Assembly: GCF_047654805.1 (NCBI RefSeq)
Contig: NZ_JASGIV010000001.1
Location: forward strand, 4,340,001 to 4,404,000
Direction: 5' to 3'
DNA length: 64,000 nt
From: Pelomonas sp047654805
GTDB taxonomy: Bacteria; Pseudomonadota; Gammaproteobacteria; Burkholderiales; Burkholderiaceae_C
The notes below the pieces were generated by a model. It was not told the DNA's origin. It made no database searches and saw nothing but the letters and a program-made list of their open reading frames with translations. Position numbers and translations under genes: made by a program. Below, piece after piece: positions 48,521-57,000 of the stretch. Position 1 is the first letter of the stretch. Every line of letters begins with the position of its first letter.

Positions 48521-49020
48521 GGCGGGGCTCCTGTGATCGAAAGCGTGAAGTTGGTCAGTTTGGGGTCGGCAAGGAATAACCAGTCCGAGTAGCGCCGGGC
48601 ATTGGCGACGGGGGCCAGAGGGGATGCGGGGCCAAGCGGCTGGGCGTAGTTGACGCTGAAGACCCCTACGATGCCGCCATTGCTGTCGAAGGCAAGCCCC
48701 CAGGGCTTGTCCGGCTGAAGCGGGTCTGGGTAGACCTTGCGCATGTGGCGTACCACGCCCGCAAAACGGGGATCTCGCGCCAGCCAATCCAGGGTCTTGG
48801 GATAGCGCTTGAGGTTGCCTGGCGCCGAGTCGTAGTAGCGCTGCAAGGCGGCCGCATACATGCGCCCCACGATCAGCAGCTCCTGTTCCTTGTCTCGTTG
48901 CACTTGCTTCGTATAGCGCGAGCCGACCAGAGACAGCCCAGCAGAAGCCAGCGCCACCATGCCCAGAACGACCAGCATGGTGAATCCATTCATACGGCGC
49001 TTCACTTCACCACGATGCAT
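48517..49020 (-). CDS. Pseudopilin-like protein lacking Glu5
   Basis: About 167 residues. The processing site reads 'RRMNGFTMLVVLGMVALA': Gly and Phe are in place, but position +5 is Val instead of Glu. Among known pseudopilins the tip protein GspK also lacks Glu5. The following 'RDKEQELLIVGRMYAAALQRYY' and 'RYPKTLDWLARDPRF' segments are typical of a pseudopilin family found in small type II-like clusters. The start is uncertain: ATG codons at 49041, 49032, 49020 and 48993 are possible, and 49020 gives a normal leader length. It overlaps both neighbours. Confidence 0.78.
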   Translation of the reverse strand: MHRGEVKRRMNGFTMLVVLGMVALASAGLSLVGSRYTKQVQRDKEQELLIVGRMYAAALQRYYDSAPGNLKRYPKTLDWLARDPRFAGVVRHMRKVYPDPLQPDKPWGLAFDSNGGIVGVFSVNYAQPLGPASPLAPVANARRYSDWLFLADPKLTNFTLSITGAPP

Positions 49021-49459
49021 ACGGCGTTCCATCAGAACCAAGGCCAGTCGCCGTTGAGTGAACGTCCCCGACGCCAGCCAGGGCAGCCCCCTCGGGCGCA
49101 GGCACCGTGGGCGGCATCCCAGACTGCCAGCTCACCAAGGCTGCCGTGGGCGGCGAAGTCAACCACGTCACAGCGCTGCCCGTCATCGGGTCGACGGGGA
49201 TGCTCGACAGGTAGCCCAGGGCAACCAGTTCAGGCAGTGTCGATGGGTAGCGCCCCTTGTCCGCGGCGAACTTGTCGATGGCATCGCGCATCACCTTGAG
49301 GTCATGGCGAAGCGTGACCTCACGGCTGCGATCAATATGCTGGATGTAGCGAGGCGCCGCAACGCTCAACAGCAGGGCGATTGCCGTCATCACGACCAGT
49401 ATCTCGATGACGGTAAAGCCGCTGAGCTGAACGCCTGGGCGTGAGGTGGTCATCTGCAT
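49007..49459 (-). CDS. Pseudopilin
   Basis: A 150-residue GspG-like protein with the processing site 'LSGFTVIEILVVMTAIAL' (Gly before cleavage, Glu at +5), then 'KFAADKGRYPSTLPELV' and 'IPVDPMTGSAVTW'. The start at 49459 forms TAATG with the stop of the upstream gene; an alternative ATG at 49477 would add six residues. It is one of four pseudopilins in the cluster and is likely a minor or second major subunit. Confidence 0.85.
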   Translation of the reverse strand: MQMTTSRPGVQLSGFTVIEILVVMTAIALLLSVAAPRYIQHIDRSREVTLRHDLKVMRDAIDKFAADKGRYPSTLPELVALGYLSSIPVDPMTGSAVTWLTSPPTAALVSWQSGMPPTVPAPEGAALAGVGDVHSTATGLGSDGTPYASW

Positions 49460-49965
49460 TACCAGTCCTTCAGCCACGTTCCGTCCAGTGCCTGTTGCTG
49501 CGACAACGAGTAGACGTCATAGACATCTGCCCCCGGCATGGGCTTGCTGGCCTCTGAAAGGTAGCTACGCAAGCCCCATGTTTGCTCTGCAGGTAATTGG
49601 GGGTCTGCAAAAGGGTCGCGAGGTACTCGTCTCAAGAAGCGGATCATTTGCCCGCCGGAACTCGGGCGCGGGTCCGGCATGAGCTGTGTCAGTGCGATCA
49701 ACGATGGCGGGCAGAGGGAAACGCCCTCCGTCGCAGCGCCAGAGCCGGCGCCACGAACCACTTGATAGGCGTCGATCGCCGCGCGAATCTCCCTCAGCGC
49801 GACCTTCAGCTCTTGCTCACGCTCCCGTTGAACTGCGATGCGAGCCAGCGGCATAGCCATCGATGCGAGGACCGCCATCACGGTCAGGACGACCAGGAGC
49901 TCTACAACGGTGAAGCCGTGCCCACGGCATCTCCGGTACCGGCGGTCTGAGGCGCAGCAGGTCAT
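49459..49965 (-). CDS. Pseudopilin
   Basis: A 168-residue protein with the processing site 'CRGHGFTVVELLVVLTVMAV' in the first 30 residues (Gly before cleavage, Glu at +5). The helix is followed by 'REREQELKVALREIRAAIDAYQ' in part. The C-terminal part has 'VPRDPFADPQLP' and 'VYDVYSLS', which resemble the end of GspG-like subunits. It overlaps the secretin gene by ATGA (49962-49965) and the next pseudopilin by TAATG. The leader of about 16 residues is Cys/Arg-rich. Confidence 0.85.
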   Translation of the reverse strand: MTCCASDRRYRRCRGHGFTVVELLVVLTVMAVLASMAMPLARIAVQREREQELKVALREIRAAIDAYQVVRGAGSGAATEGVSLCPPSLIALTQLMPDPRPSSGGQMIRFLRRVPRDPFADPQLPAEQTWGLRSYLSEASKPMPGADVYDVYSLSQQQALDGTWLKDW

Positions 49966-52322
49966 GGCAGCACCTTGACCACCAGCGGGGCAGGCAGCGG
50001 CTGAGCGGGCGCCGGCGCATCCAGGGATAGCGGTGTTGCGCGCGTCACGCGGATTTCTGCACCGTCGCTCGGGTCCAAGGCCTTCAACCGCAAGGTGGCC
50101 ACCTTGCCTTGGCCTTGTGCGCCCGTGGCCTGGATCCGGATGACACCCAGCGTGACCCGGCCGGAGCTGGCGTCGATCGTCTTGGAAAACTTGGTCTCCG
50201 CATCGCCTTGCTTGAAGAAGGGCTCTTCCAGGGCGTCGACGAAGCCGAACCGGGTCGTGTCAAAGCTCACCTCCGCAGGCAACCCGCGCATGGGCGATGA
50301 CGCCTCGAGGGTCAGCTGGACATCGAAGATCTGCCCCGACTTGACCTGGGCAGGTCCCATCAATTGCAGCTTGAACACGCCTCCAGGTGTCACGGGCTCG
50401 CCAGCGGGCGTTGAGGGCCTGGGTAATCCCGCCTGGCGTGCTTCCGCGCCCGGCTGCGCAGTGGCCTTGGGGGATGCCTCTTCCGCGGACGGCGCGACGT
50501 TGAACCCGCCATACGGCCGAAGTCGCGGCGACAACTCGGTGCCCACCCATGTTTCTGCCTCGTGGGCCAACGGTTGACGCACGTTTCGCAGGACGCGAGG
50601 CGTCACGGCCAGCACCAACTCTGTTTGGTTGTTGACGTCCTGATGGTCAGCAAAGAGCCTCCCGAGAATCGGAATCTCGCTCAGCCCAGGCCAGCCGGTC
50701 TTGCTGGATTCGCGATTGCGGCTCAAGAGGCCAGCCAGCAGTTGGGTTTCGCCATCCTTCAGGCGCAACACCGTCGTGGCGTTGCGAGTGCTGATTTGGT
50801 AAGCGGTGCTCCCGCCGCTTGATTTGACCGCCGCCCCTAGCGTGCTGACCTCGAGTGCCATCTTGATGGCCACCTCGTCGTTGGGAAAGATCGTGGGCTC
50901 CACATTGAGCTTGAGGCCGACGTCCTGGTAGCTGATGCTTTCTGATACGAAGCCGCCGGTCCCAATTGTTGAGGTGACCACCGGGATCTTGTCGCCGATC
51001 ATGACGCTGGCCTTCTCGCGATTGCGAGCCCGCAGCTTCGGGTTGGCCAACGTAGTGACATCTCCCGTCGAACTCTTGGCGTTGACGGCGATGCCGCCAA
51101 TGCTGGCTTGGACATGCCGGCTGTCCAGGTTGCGCAAAAGGTCGTACAGCGTGATGCCGGTCGCAGTCGATCCTGATGAGCCGCTGTTCGTCTGACCCGT
51201 GGTGATCGGCGTCGTCGGGAGCGGCGTGAGCGAAAAGGTTGTCGGCGGGCTCACGCCCAATTGCAGCAGCCGATTCGTTGTGACCTCAAGCACCTCGACA
51301 TCGAGCAGCACCTCCGGCTCGTTCGCATCGAACACGGCCAGCAGCTTTTCGGCCAGCACGATGTTTTCTTTGGAATCCCTCAACGCCAAGACGTTCGATT
51401 TCTCATCTACATAGGGGTCCTTCACGCGCAGCATGGCCTTCAGAAAGTTGCTGGCGGCGCGCACGTCGACGTTGGCGAGATAGAACACCCGGACGACCTG
51501 CTCCTGGTGTTCCTTTTGCTTCTCAGGGGTGGCTGGGTAGATGAGAACGGTCTTGCTGTCGAGGACCTTCTTGGCGAGCTGATGGGTGTTGACCAGCAGG
51601 TCAAGCGCTTCCTCAACGGGTGTGTTCTTCAGAAAAACCGTGACCCGAATCTCGGGCTTCACAGCAGGGTCAAGCACGAAGTTCAGGCCACTGTTGCGAG
51701 ACACCACATCCAACACCGTGCGCAAGCTGGCATCCCGGAAATCCAAAGAGATGGGGCGCTTCTCAGCCAACGACGATTGGGACGATGCGATTTCCTGTTC
51801 GCGCTGCTTGGCACGGAGCCCGCGCTGTGCGGCCAGAAGTCCTGCATGGGCAGGCGTGTCTCGCAAGGCCTGCTCGGCCAGCGCCAGTGCCTGGGCAGAC
51901 TTTCCGGCTGAGGCTAGCGCATCGACTTGGTCCAACTTTTCCTTCTGCGTCACCGCTAGCGCGAGGCTGGTGAGGCGCTCTTGGACTCTGCTGTTGGCCG
52001 GATCCAGAGCCAGCGCACGCTGCAAGGCCTCACTGGCTTCTTGAAAACGGCCGGCGGACTCCGCGGCGCGGGCTTTGTCGATGAGTTCACCGATGAGCTG
52101 TGTCCGCAGAGAGAGCTCACCCACTTTCAGCGTGACGCTATCTGGCCGCTGCGATCGCGCGCGTGCTAGATCGGTCATGCCTTCCTCAAGCCGGCCCTCG
52201 GCGATTGCATCTTCGGCCAGGCGGCGCTGTCGTTGGTCCACGGCGCAGCCCGTGACCATCAACGCGCAAAGGCCTACGGTGACGAGGCGAAACGGTGTCT
52301 CAAGATCAGCGAGTCGCCTCAT
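49962..52322 (-). CDS. GspD/PilQ-type secretin with TPR-like start and C-terminal cohesin-like domain
   Basis: A 786-residue lipoprotein (lipobox 'LMVTGC', Cys26). Residues about 30-185 are helical TPR-like repeats ('SEALQRALALDPAN' type). An STN/N-domain follows from about 190 ('ISLDFRDASLRTVLDVVSR') and the secretin core runs from about 344 to 575 ('VLLDVEVLEVT', 'LLSRNRESSKTGWPGLSEIPILGRLF', 'ELVLAVTPRVL'). After a Pro/Ala linker, residues about 645-765 look like a cohesin-type domain ('KLQLMGPAQVKSGQIFDVQLTLE', 'VSFDTTRFGFV', 'LGVIRIQATG'). It forms the outer-membrane channel. The ATG at 52322 is set by the signal peptide and overlaps the upstream gene by 17 bp. Confidence 0.88.
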   Translation of the reverse strand: MRRLADLETPFRLVTVGLCALMVTGCAVDQRQRRLAEDAIAEGRLEEGMTDLARARSQRPDSVTLKVGELSLRTQLIGELIDKARAAESAGRFQEASEALQRALALDPANSRVQERLTSLALAVTQKEKLDQVDALASAGKSAQALALAEQALRDTPAHAGLLAAQRGLRAKQREQEIASSQSSLAEKRPISLDFRDASLRTVLDVVSRNSGLNFVLDPAVKPEIRVTVFLKNTPVEEALDLLVNTHQLAKKVLDSKTVLIYPATPEKQKEHQEQVVRVFYLANVDVRAASNFLKAMLRVKDPYVDEKSNVLALRDSKENIVLAEKLLAVFDANEPEVLLDVEVLEVTTNRLLQLGVSPPTTFSLTPLPTTPITTGQTNSGSSGSTATGITLYDLLRNLDSRHVQASIGGIAVNAKSSTGDVTTLANPKLRARNREKASVMIGDKIPVVTSTIGTGGFVSESISYQDVGLKLNVEPTIFPNDEVAIKMALEVSTLGAAVKSSGGSTAYQISTRNATTVLRLKDGETQLLAGLLSRNRESSKTGWPGLSEIPILGRLFADHQDVNNQTELVLAVTPRVLRNVRQPLAHEAETWVGTELSPRLRPYGGFNVAPSAEEASPKATAQPGAEARQAGLPRPSTPAGEPVTPGGVFKLQLMGPAQVKSGQIFDVQLTLEASSPMRGLPAEVSFDTTRFGFVDALEEPFFKQGDAETKFSKTIDASSGRVTLGVIRIQATGAQGQGKVATLRLKALDPSDGAEIRVTRATPLSLDAPAPAQPLPAPLVVKVLP

Positions 52323-52908
52323 CGGATTCAGGAATGCGAATTTCAAAAGGCGTGCTCGTGGCGAGGTGCACGATGGTGATGTGGGACTTCTGGATGTCCG
52401 CAACGCTGAACCCGTCGTCGAGCGGGCTACCTCTGGACACGGTGACCTCCCTGTCACCCTTGGTGATCAATATGAGCCGCTTGCCATCGGGGTCTGTGAG
52501 TTGGCCCAGGTATCGATAGGTCATGGCGGGCACGACCACTGAAGCAGCAGCAGCCGCTGCTGGCACTAGAGGCGGCGCAGGCATTGCTGCGAAGGACGCA
52601 GCGGGCGGTTGAAAAGTACGGAAAGGATCACGGACAGCGCTGCTCAGCACCTGCCGCACCAGGGTGTCGGGCGCTTGCCCAATGGCCAGCGCCGTCTTGG
52701 CTGTTGAGCGCGAAGCGGCAGATTTTGCGACAGTGGCACTCCGCGTTGGCAGCGACTCACCAAGCCGGTCAACTAAAGCAATCCGCGCACGAGCCGACGC
52801 GGGAATCAGGGGCTGCGGCAGCGGTGATGGCATGCCATCCGTGAAGGCCAGCACCGCCATGGTCAGCAATACCACCCCGCCGAGCGACCAACGCAGACCA
52901 GTTCTCAC
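52306..52908 (-). CDS. PilP/GspC-like periplasmic linker protein
   Basis: A 200-residue protein with an N-terminal membrane anchor (about 8-25), a long Ala/Pro/Ser-rich stretch, then a small beta domain with 'DPFRTF' followed by 'YRYLGQLTDPDGKRLILITKGD', 'VSRGSPLDDGFSV' and 'ITIVHLATSTPFEIRI'. This homology-region-like beta domain is shared by PilP and GspC, which connect the inner-membrane platform to the secretin. The neighbours are the PilO-like gene (ATGA overlap at 52905-52908) and the secretin gene, matching the usual O-P-Q order. Confidence 0.75.
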   Translation of the reverse strand: MRTGLRWSLGGVVLLTMAVLAFTDGMPSPLPQPLIPASARARIALVDRLGESLPTRSATVAKSAASRSTAKTALAIGQAPDTLVRQVLSSAVRDPFRTFQPPAASFAAMPAPPLVPAAAAAASVVVPAMTYRYLGQLTDPDGKRLILITKGDREVTVSRGSPLDDGFSVADIQKSHITIVHLATSTPFEIRIPESDEATR

Positions 52909-53531
52909 TGCGTCGCCCTAGAGTGCGCTGGCTCGGCTGACTTCTCGATGCTCCATGCTTGCAGGCGGACCTGGGCGAGGACACTAGCGCCTTCTGCCTT
53001 CAATTCCAGGTGGGTCAGCCAAAGCTCGGGGGACTGAGCAAGCAGTTGGGCCAAGAAGCTTTTCACGTTCGGGTAGTTGCCACTCAATTGCAGATCCCAG
53101 ATCTGCTGGTCGAGGCCGGCTACTAAGGCTCGACCGGCATCTTTGGAGGGTGCGAGGTTGATTAGCACGACGCCGTTTTCTGCAGCAAGCCGTTGAACCC
53201 TTATCAGAATAATGCCGGCATCTATCCGCTCGGGAAGTTGACTTGCCAAGCTACGCGTTAGCGACTGCCTAGACATCTCACCCTGCAGTTCCGACCGTTC
53301 AAGCGCCCAGCGTTGGAATTCAATTTCCTCGCGACCACGCGATTCATCCCACAAGGCAACACCAAGTAAGACGACCAAAGAGATATAGACGGCGAGCATA
53401 GAGGCCGCCAATCGTCGGCGTTGGACCGGCGGCAACAACCCAAACCGTGTGAAGGCTCGCTCCTCGGTTCGCCTCTTGATCGCGAGGAGCGCAAGTATAT
53501 CTGGTCGCTTCACGCGCAAAGCATTAGGCAT
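52905..53531 (-). CDS. PilO/GspM-like inner-membrane protein
   Basis: A 208-residue bitopic protein: basic cytoplasmic N-terminus, a membrane helix at about 43-62 ('MLAVYISLVVLLGVALW'), a coiled segment and a ferredoxin-like periplasmic domain ('QIWDLQLSGNYPNVKSFLAQLLAQ', 'LWLTHLELKAEG'). The SGNYPN...FL pattern is common in PilO-like proteins. It is the first machine gene of the cluster, 68 bp after the small OmpA-like gene. Together with the PilM-, PilN- and PilP-like proteins it would build the platform. Confidence 0.75.
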   Translation of the reverse strand: MPNALRVKRPDILALLAIKRRTEERAFTRFGLLPPVQRRRLAASMLAVYISLVVLLGVALWDESRGREEIEFQRWALERSELQGEMSRQSLTRSLASQLPERIDAGIILIRVQRLAAENGVVLINLAPSKDAGRALVAGLDQQIWDLQLSGNYPNVKSFLAQLLAQSPELWLTHLELKAEGASVLAQVRLQAWSIEKSAEPAHSRATQ

Positions 53532-53599
53532 AAAGGGAAGTTTGTAGACAAAACAGCCTAAACGATTCGTGCAAATTTGCGCACAACATCCCTATCGCA

Positions 53600-54037
53600 T
53601 TAATGCGAAGGCGAACAAACCAGTTCGAGGCCTATCTTGTCTACACCCGTCGCTTGCTCTTTGTTGAAAAACCTTACAGAAAACTCCTCAGCACCAACAG
53701 AATCAACGATGATATTTTCGCCGAGAATCCAAGAGTCTAAGACGGCGGCCGCCGCGGAATTCACGCGCGCCTCCATGAGACCGGATGCTGGAGCGTCGAC
53801 CCGAGGAGACACGACGAATACCCGGGCAGCATGTCTGTGCCGCTTGTCACACAAAGCGTCAGCGCGATAAATCATACGCCTAATTGACTTTTGCTCATCG
53901 CGCTCGAGTCTTGAACTTCGTTCGCCAAAGCTGATGACAATGCGGTCAGTATACAAGATAGTATCTGCCCTCAAATCATGCGGCGCCAATAATGCCGCGG
54001 TTAGTAGCAAAAAAGATGGCAATGGAGCATTGATCAT
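53600..54037 (-). CDS. Small exported protein, OmpA-like fold possible; candidate immunity protein
   Basis: A 145-residue protein with a Sec signal peptide (about 1-24, ending 'DLRAD'). The mature part ('RIVISFGERSSRLERDEQ', 'ARVNSAAAAVLDSWIL', 'ENIIVDSVGAEEF') has the strand-helix-strand spacing of OmpA-like peptidoglycan-binding domains, but the key Asp/Arg residues are not clear. It starts 11 bp after the RHS gene with a putative metallopeptidase tip, on the same strand, and shares the lower GC of that tip. It could be a periplasmic immunity protein, or an accessory of the secretion machine that follows. Neither is proven. Confidence 0.65.
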   Translation of the reverse strand: MINAPLPSFLLLTAALLAPHDLRADTILYTDRIVISFGERSSRLERDEQKSIRRMIYRADALCDKRHRHAARVFVVSPRVDAPASGLMEARVNSAAAAVLDSWILGENIIVDSVGAEEFSVRFFNKEQATGVDKIGLELVCSPSH

Positions 54038-54048
54038 TACAAACCCCG

Positions 54049-57000
54049 CTACTTTAGGCGCTCGCGGATGACCGAATAGAACTTCTGTATGAATTTATCG
54101 GTTAGCTGCAACGCATGGCTTTCCCAAGGACGACTTGAATATGGCATAGCCTTTTCGGCCGCCGTCGCATTTGCAACCATCGCCTCATTTTCCGCAAAGG
54201 AATGTACGTATTCGTGAAATACGGTGCCCACCATTGTCACAAAGCCACCCGCAGGCTGGATGAATGTGGAAAACATCAAAGCTGTTCCGGGTCCGCCCCA
54301 GCCATATACCGCATGAACTCCTTCGCTAAATCTAGGATCTATGTCCTGCGGCTTCGCATCTATGTAACTATAGACCATTTCTGAAAACGACTCCGACGAG
54401 CACTGCTTGCACTGATCGATAAACATGGGGATCAACTCTGCAGTTAACTTAATCGTCTCTTGAAGTTGAGCTTTTGCGTTAGCCAACGAAAGTGGTGGGC
54501 CCTCCAATTCAGGAGGAGGTAGTTTGTAGTAGTAAGTCTTTTTTGATTGGGGTGAATCACCGTCCTCGAAGTACTTGCTGGCTATCGGCATCACTTTTTG
54601 CGCCGCCCAATTTCCAAGCCACGAGCCCGCAGCGTTTCCAGCGCCGTCCTGACAACGCCCTCCAGTAACCCTGCTCGCGACACACCCCGCTGCCGCTGAG
54701 GTCAAAAAGCCCGAAAAGCTAGTGCTGTCACCGCCGGCTCCCCAAGTGATGAGCCCCGCGACCGCACCTTGTCCACACTTTCCCCCGGCAGCAGCCGCAT
54801 TTACGCACCCCGACGCCGCCGCATAGAAGCCTGCTTGCGCTGGCGTAAAGTCACCGCCGTACGCGGCTCCAATGTAAGACGTTGTACCGCCAACGATGGC
54901 ACCCTTGAAGCCACCGGCTTGATACCCCTGGTAGGCACCAACCGCCGCAGCGCACCATGGGCCGCAGATGTATGCTGCAGCCGCTTTATAGAAGGCATTT
55001 CTGAACGACGTCCAGAAGCTCAATCCACTGGGATCAGTGCAAGTGAGTGGATTGTTAAAACAGTAGCCGTAACGGTTGTAGTTCTGCAGGTTAGAGGGAT
55101 CCTGGATGAACGGGTCGGCCTGCAGGAAGACCCCCAAGTTGGCGTCGTACAGGCGGCCATTCATGTGCACGATGCCGACGTCGTCGAGTTGCTCGTGGCC
55201 CGTGTACCCGCGGTCTGTTCCCGCGTTTTGGTTGCTCACCCAATCCACGATCAGCGCACCGAACGGGTCGTAGGTGCCGCTGGTGTATCGCCGCTTGCCG
55301 AAGGGGTCGTAGGCGTACCGCTGGGTCACGGCGCCGGCGTGGTCGGTCGTCGTGATAAGGCTGCCCAGGTGGTCCTTGTGCCAGTACTCGACCTTCACGA
55401 AGGTGACGCTAGCCACGGTCGGCGGCGTGGTTTGGCTGGCGCTCAGGGTTGGCAGCGCGCCGGTGCGCACCAGCACGCCGATGACCTGGCCGCCCGCGCT
55501 CAGGTAGTGACGGTTGCTAACTGTGCCGTTGGGTGTGACCTCGCTCTCGAAGGCGAGTCCCCCTTTGTTGTCCGGGTGGTGATACCAGGTTGTGCGCGTG
55601 CCGCTGCTGTCCTGGTGGGTCTCCCGGATGCGAGCGTGGTTCTCGTCGTACTGCCAGCTGTACTTGGGCAGACCGTTCACGCCCTGCAGGCCAGCGCCGC
55701 CGTCAGGCAGGTTGAAGCTCGTGTAGCTCAGGCTGCGGTACTTGCCGGTGCTGGCGCTGATGAGGTTGCCGTTGGCGTCGTAGCCATAGGTGGTGTTGAG
55801 CACACCGGCCACGCTTTGCAGCGCGTGGGGATTGCTGCCCGCGCCGCCACCCTGGGCGTTGTAGGCGTAGTTCGCGACGTCGCTCTTGTAGAGCAGCATC
55901 CCCAGCGCGTTGTACTGGAGCGTCACACTGCGGCTGAGGTTGGGGATGGCTGGTGCGCTGACGGTGTAGCCGGTGAGGCGGTTCAGGCTGTCACCGTAGC
56001 TGAAGGTCTCGTTGACAGCGCCAGTGTTGCCGTCGCCGTTGTCGTCACGCCGGCTCTGCAGGTTGCTCAGGCTGTCCCAGGTGTAGGTCTGGGCGAGCAC
56101 GTTGTTGTTGGCCCCTGCTGTCAGTGACGTGATGCGGCCGGTGGCAGCCTCGAAGGCCGCTCGGTTCACGATGCCGTTGCCGTAGAGCTGCTGCTCGACC
56201 TTGCCCCAGGCGCCCACCACTTGGGCTTGCCACAGCACCGTACCGGCCGCCAGACTGGTGCCGGCTGCGGCCTGCCCACTCGCGTTGGGGAGCGGCGCCA
56301 CCGTGGCCGGGGTGTTGAGCTGGAGCTTTTCCAGGTAGCCCAACTGCGTGGTGTAGCTGTAGCCGACCTGCACACCCGTGGGGTAGGTCTGGGTCTGCAC
56401 GCGTCCCTGGCCGTCGTAGCTGACGCTGCTGGCAAAGCTGGGGCCGTTGGTGATGCTGGTGCGGCTGCTGGTGGGCCGCCCCAGGTTGTCGTACACGTAC
56501 TGGCGACTCACCCCGTTGCTGGTGCCACTCTGGCAGAGCTTGCCCTTGCCTTGGTTGGCATTGGCGTTCATGCAGGAGCTGCCATCGGCATTGGTGTCGT
56601 AGCGCCAGGTGCTGATGTACTCGGGCTCGCCGCGGCTGGTCAGGCGCCCCAGCACGTCGTAGACCATGGTGGTCTCAGACCCCTGGGCCAGCTGGTTGGG
56701 GCTTTGCTGCCAGACGAGTTGGCCCAAGGCGTCGTAGTCGTAGTTCCAGGTGCCGGTGTCAGGGTCCTGGAGCTTGGTCTTGCGGCCGCGGTAGTCGTAG
56801 GTCAGGGTGGTGAGATTGCCCAGCGCATCCTTGGTCTGCACGAGGTTGCCAAAGGCATCGCGTTGGTGGATGAGCGTGGCACCACTGGCATCCGTCACGC
56901 GCACCAGCTCGCCCAGCGCGTTCTTGTCTTCCTTGCGGGTCTGGCCCTTGTCGTTGGTGGTGGTGGTGGCCAGGCCGCTGTAGGCGTAGGTGGTCTGCGC

